This document shows, in pieces, positions 61,501-64,000 of a DNA stretch of 64,000 nt (its first letter is position 1; every line of letters begins with the position of its first letter). The notes under the pieces were generated by a model, which worked only from the letters and a program-made list of their open reading frames with translations, had not been told where the DNA came from and ran no database searches. The DNA is taken from positions 1,321,693 to 1,385,692 of the forward strand of contig OZ026567.1 of NCBI GenBank assembly GCA_964020155.1, read 5' to 3'. A program made the position numbers and the translations under genes. The stretch is from Chondrilla cf. caribensis. Its lineage: Eukaryota; Porifera; Demospongiae; Chondrillida; Chondrillidae.

Positions 61501-64000
61501 CGCAATAAAAAACCTACTGGTAACGGTTAACGGATAACGGTTAACCGTTAACTGTTAACTGAAAAAAGGTAAAGGTGATTACCGTTTGGTTTTTTTTGAA
61601 CCGTACTGTACATACATTGAAAATATATTAAGCACCTTTGAATGTAGCTGGAGTTACATGCCATCTGTTGAGATGGGAATTGTTTCAGAAGTTAGTTCAT
61701 GTCCCCAGCTAGGTCTGTCTAAAATATCAAATTGACATGCCCCCTCCCCTATGAGCTATGCAAAAAGGTGCTTAGCGTGTTTTCTCTTATACTCGCACAT
61801 ACATTAACAATTTATTAAACACCTTCAAATGTAGCTGGAGTTACGTGCCACCTATTGAGATGGGAATTGTTTCAGAAGTTAGTTCACGTCATCAGCTAGG
61901 TCTGTCTAAAACATCAAGTTGACACGCCCACTTCCCCTTCAGCTATGCAGAAAGGTGCTTAGCGTTTTCTCTCCTATACTCTCCCATACATTGAAAAAAA
62001 ATTAAGCACCTTCGAATGTAGCAGGAGTTACGGGCCGCCTATTGAGATGGGAATTGTTTCAGAAGTTAGTTCATGTCCCCATCTAGATCTGTCTAAAATA
62101 TCATGTTGACACGCCCCCTCCTCCATGAGCTATGCAGAAAGGTGCTTAGCGTTTTCTCTCCTATACTCTCCCATACGTTGAAAAAATATTAAGCACCTTT
62201 GAATGTAGCTTGACTTACGTGCCATCTATTGAGATGGGAATTGTTTCAGAAGTTAGTTCATGTCCCCAGCTAAGTCTGTCTGGAACATCATGTTGACACG
62301 CCCCCTCCCCCTTCAGCAATGCAAAAAGGTGCCTAGCGTTTTTTCTCCTATACTCTCCCATACGTACATTGATAATATATTAAGCACCTTCGAATGTAGC
62401 TGGAGTTACGGGACGCCTATTGAGATGGGAATTGTTTCAGAAGTTAGTTCACGTCATCAGCTAGGTCCATCTAAAACATCAAGTTGACACGCCCCCTCCC
62501 CCTGCAGCTATGCAGAAAGGTGCTTAGCGTTTTCTCTCCTATACTCTCCCATACATTTAAAATATATTAAGCACCTTCGAATGTAGCTGGAGTTACGTGC
62601 CATCTATTAAGATGGGAATTGTTTCAGAAGTTAGTTCTTGTCCCCAGCTAGGTCTGTCTAAAACATCAAGTTGACACGCCCCCTCCCCCTTCAGCTATGC
62701 AAAAAGGTGCTTAGCGTTTTCTCTTCTATACTCATACGTACATACATTGAAAATATATTAAGCACCTTTGAATGTAGCTGGAGTTACATGCCATCTATTG
62801 AGATGGGAATTGTTTCAGAAGTTAGTTCATGTCCCCAGCTAAGTCTGTCTGGAACATCATGTTGACACGCCCCCTCCCCCTTCAGCAATGCAAAAAGGTG
62901 CCTAGCGTTTTTTCTCCTATACTCTCCCATACGTACATTGATAATATATTAAACACCTTCGAATGTAGCTGGAGTTACGGGACGCCTATTGAGATGGGAA
63001 TTGTTTCAGAAGTTAGATTACGTCCCCAGCTAGATCTGTCTAAACTATCATGTTGACACGCCCCCTACTCCATGAGCTATACAAAAAGGTGCTTAGTTTT
63101 TCACGCCTATACTCTCCCATACATTGAAAATATATTAAGCACCTTTTAATGTAGCTGGAGTTACGTGCCATCTATTAAGATGGGAATTGTTTCAGAAGTT
63201 AGTTCATGTCCCCAGCTAGGTCTGTCTAAAATATCATGTTGACACGCCCCCTCCTCCATGAACTATACAAAAAGGTGCTTAGCGTTTTCTCTCCTATACT
63301 CTCCCATACATTGAAAATATATTAAGCACCTTTGAATGTAGCTGGAGATACATGCCATCTATTAAGATGGGAATTGTTTCAGAAGTTCGTTCATGTCCCC
63401 AGCTAGGTCGGTCTAAAATATCAATTTGACACCCCCCCCCCTCCTCCTTCAGCTATGCAAAAAGGTGCTTAGCGTTTTCTCTCCTATACTCGCAAATACA
63501 TTGAAAAGAAATTAAGCACCTTTGAATGTAGCTGGAGTTACATGCTATCTATTGAGATGGGAATTGTTTCAGAAGTTAGATTACATCCCCAGCTAGGTCT
63601 GTCTAAAATATCATGTCCCCTCCTCCATGAACTATACAAAAAGGTGCTTAGCGTTTTCTCTCCTATATTCTCCCATACATTGAAAATATATTAAGCACCT
63701 TTGAATGTACCTGGAGTTACGTGCCACCTATTGAGATGGGAATTGTTTCAGAAGTTAGTTCATGTCCCCGGCTAGGTCTATCTAAAACGTCAAGTTGACA
63801 CGCCCCCTCCCCCTTCAGCTATGCAAAAAGGTGCTTAGCGTTTTCTCTCCTATACTCACACATACATTGAAAATATATTAAGCACCTTTGAATGTAGCTG
63901 GAGATACATGCCATCTATTAAGATGGGAATTGTTTCAGAAGTTCGTTCATGTCCCCAGCTAGGTCGGTCTAAAATATCAATTTGACACCCCCCCCCCTCC
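55546..64000 (+). repeat. Satellite B, block 2 (forward units, to window end)
   Basis: About 45 units of 185-190 bp. Local higher-order repeats are visible: a 556 bp trimer at about 59180-60290 and a 569 bp trimer around 62260 and 62829. Many units carry 4 bp TACG insertions at TA sites. One unit is split by the element at 61159-61608. The array continues past the window. Confidence 0.95.
61159..61608. mobile_element. 450 bp TA-flanked mariner-type MITE in satellite B
   Basis: The left end is CGGTACGGTTCAAAAAAAAC, the right end the complement of CAGTACGGTTCAAAAAAAAC. TA flanks both sides (61157-61158, 61609-61610). The undisrupted satellite version (CATACGTACATACATTG near 62735) confirms the insertion. 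Subterminal regions are packed with alternating GTTAACGG/CCGTTAAC motifs on both strands. No transposase. Confidence 0.9.

Noticed and set aside
47430..64000. CRISPR-like regular repeats
   Set aside because: Eukaryotic satellite with whole-unit homology and no unique spacers.

Overview
This is a eukaryotic nuclear window, AT-rich, with spliced genes using GT-AG introns, very long intronic (TG)n/(CA)n tracts, many small inverted-repeat transposons and about 20 kb of satellite DNA. The gene content (beta-hexosaminidase, thiamin pyrophosphokinase, hydroxylysine-kinase-like genes, a kelch protein, CARD/Death adaptors) is that of an animal. CARD, ZU5-like and Death combinations in a compact genome suggest an early-branching marine invertebrate, most likely a demosponge; this is inference and the species is not identified.

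Layout. 1-10 kb is one copy of a duplicated block: a minus-strand CARD/coiled-coil gene that runs off the left edge, a minus-strand secreted alpha/beta hydrolase, and a divergent plus-strand hydroxylysine-kinase-like (HYKK) gene. That HYKK copy is dead: it has a catalytic Asp-to-Asn change and is cut off by a satellite array (satellite A, about 357 bp units, 10.04-14.28 kb) which itself carries a 1.2 kb inverted-repeat element. 14.8-26.9 kb is the second copy: a more complete CARD / coiled coil / ZU5-like / Death gene, a hydrolase nearly identical to the first, and an intact HYKK gene. A single-exon GNAT acetyltransferase follows.

28.2-46.9 kb is a compact gene cluster: beta-hexosaminidase (minus, 12 exons found), head-to-head with a third HYKK-like kinase only 41 bp away across a TCACGTGA box; then thiamin pyrophosphokinase (8 exons) and a KLHDC-like kelch gene (5 exons), both plus strand, each with a tRNA-Phe(GAA) gene in an intron. 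The introns carry (TG)n tracts that usually begin at the 5' splice site, minisatellites and several non-autonomous transposons, including two hairpin-tailed elements whose stems covary.

47.4-64 kb is gene-free satellite B (about 187 bp units) with orientation switches at palindromic junctions, an embedded array of satellite A (52.3-55.5 kb), local higher-order repeats, a 450 bp TA-flanked element, and recurrent 4 bp insertions that turn TA into TACGTA.

Functionally, the genes point to lysosomal/secreted hydrolysis, cofactor (thiamin diphosphate) synthesis, amino-acid kinase chemistry and death-fold signalling. I see no operon logic, but secreted-hydrolase and HYKK-type kinase genes share a divergent promoter three times.
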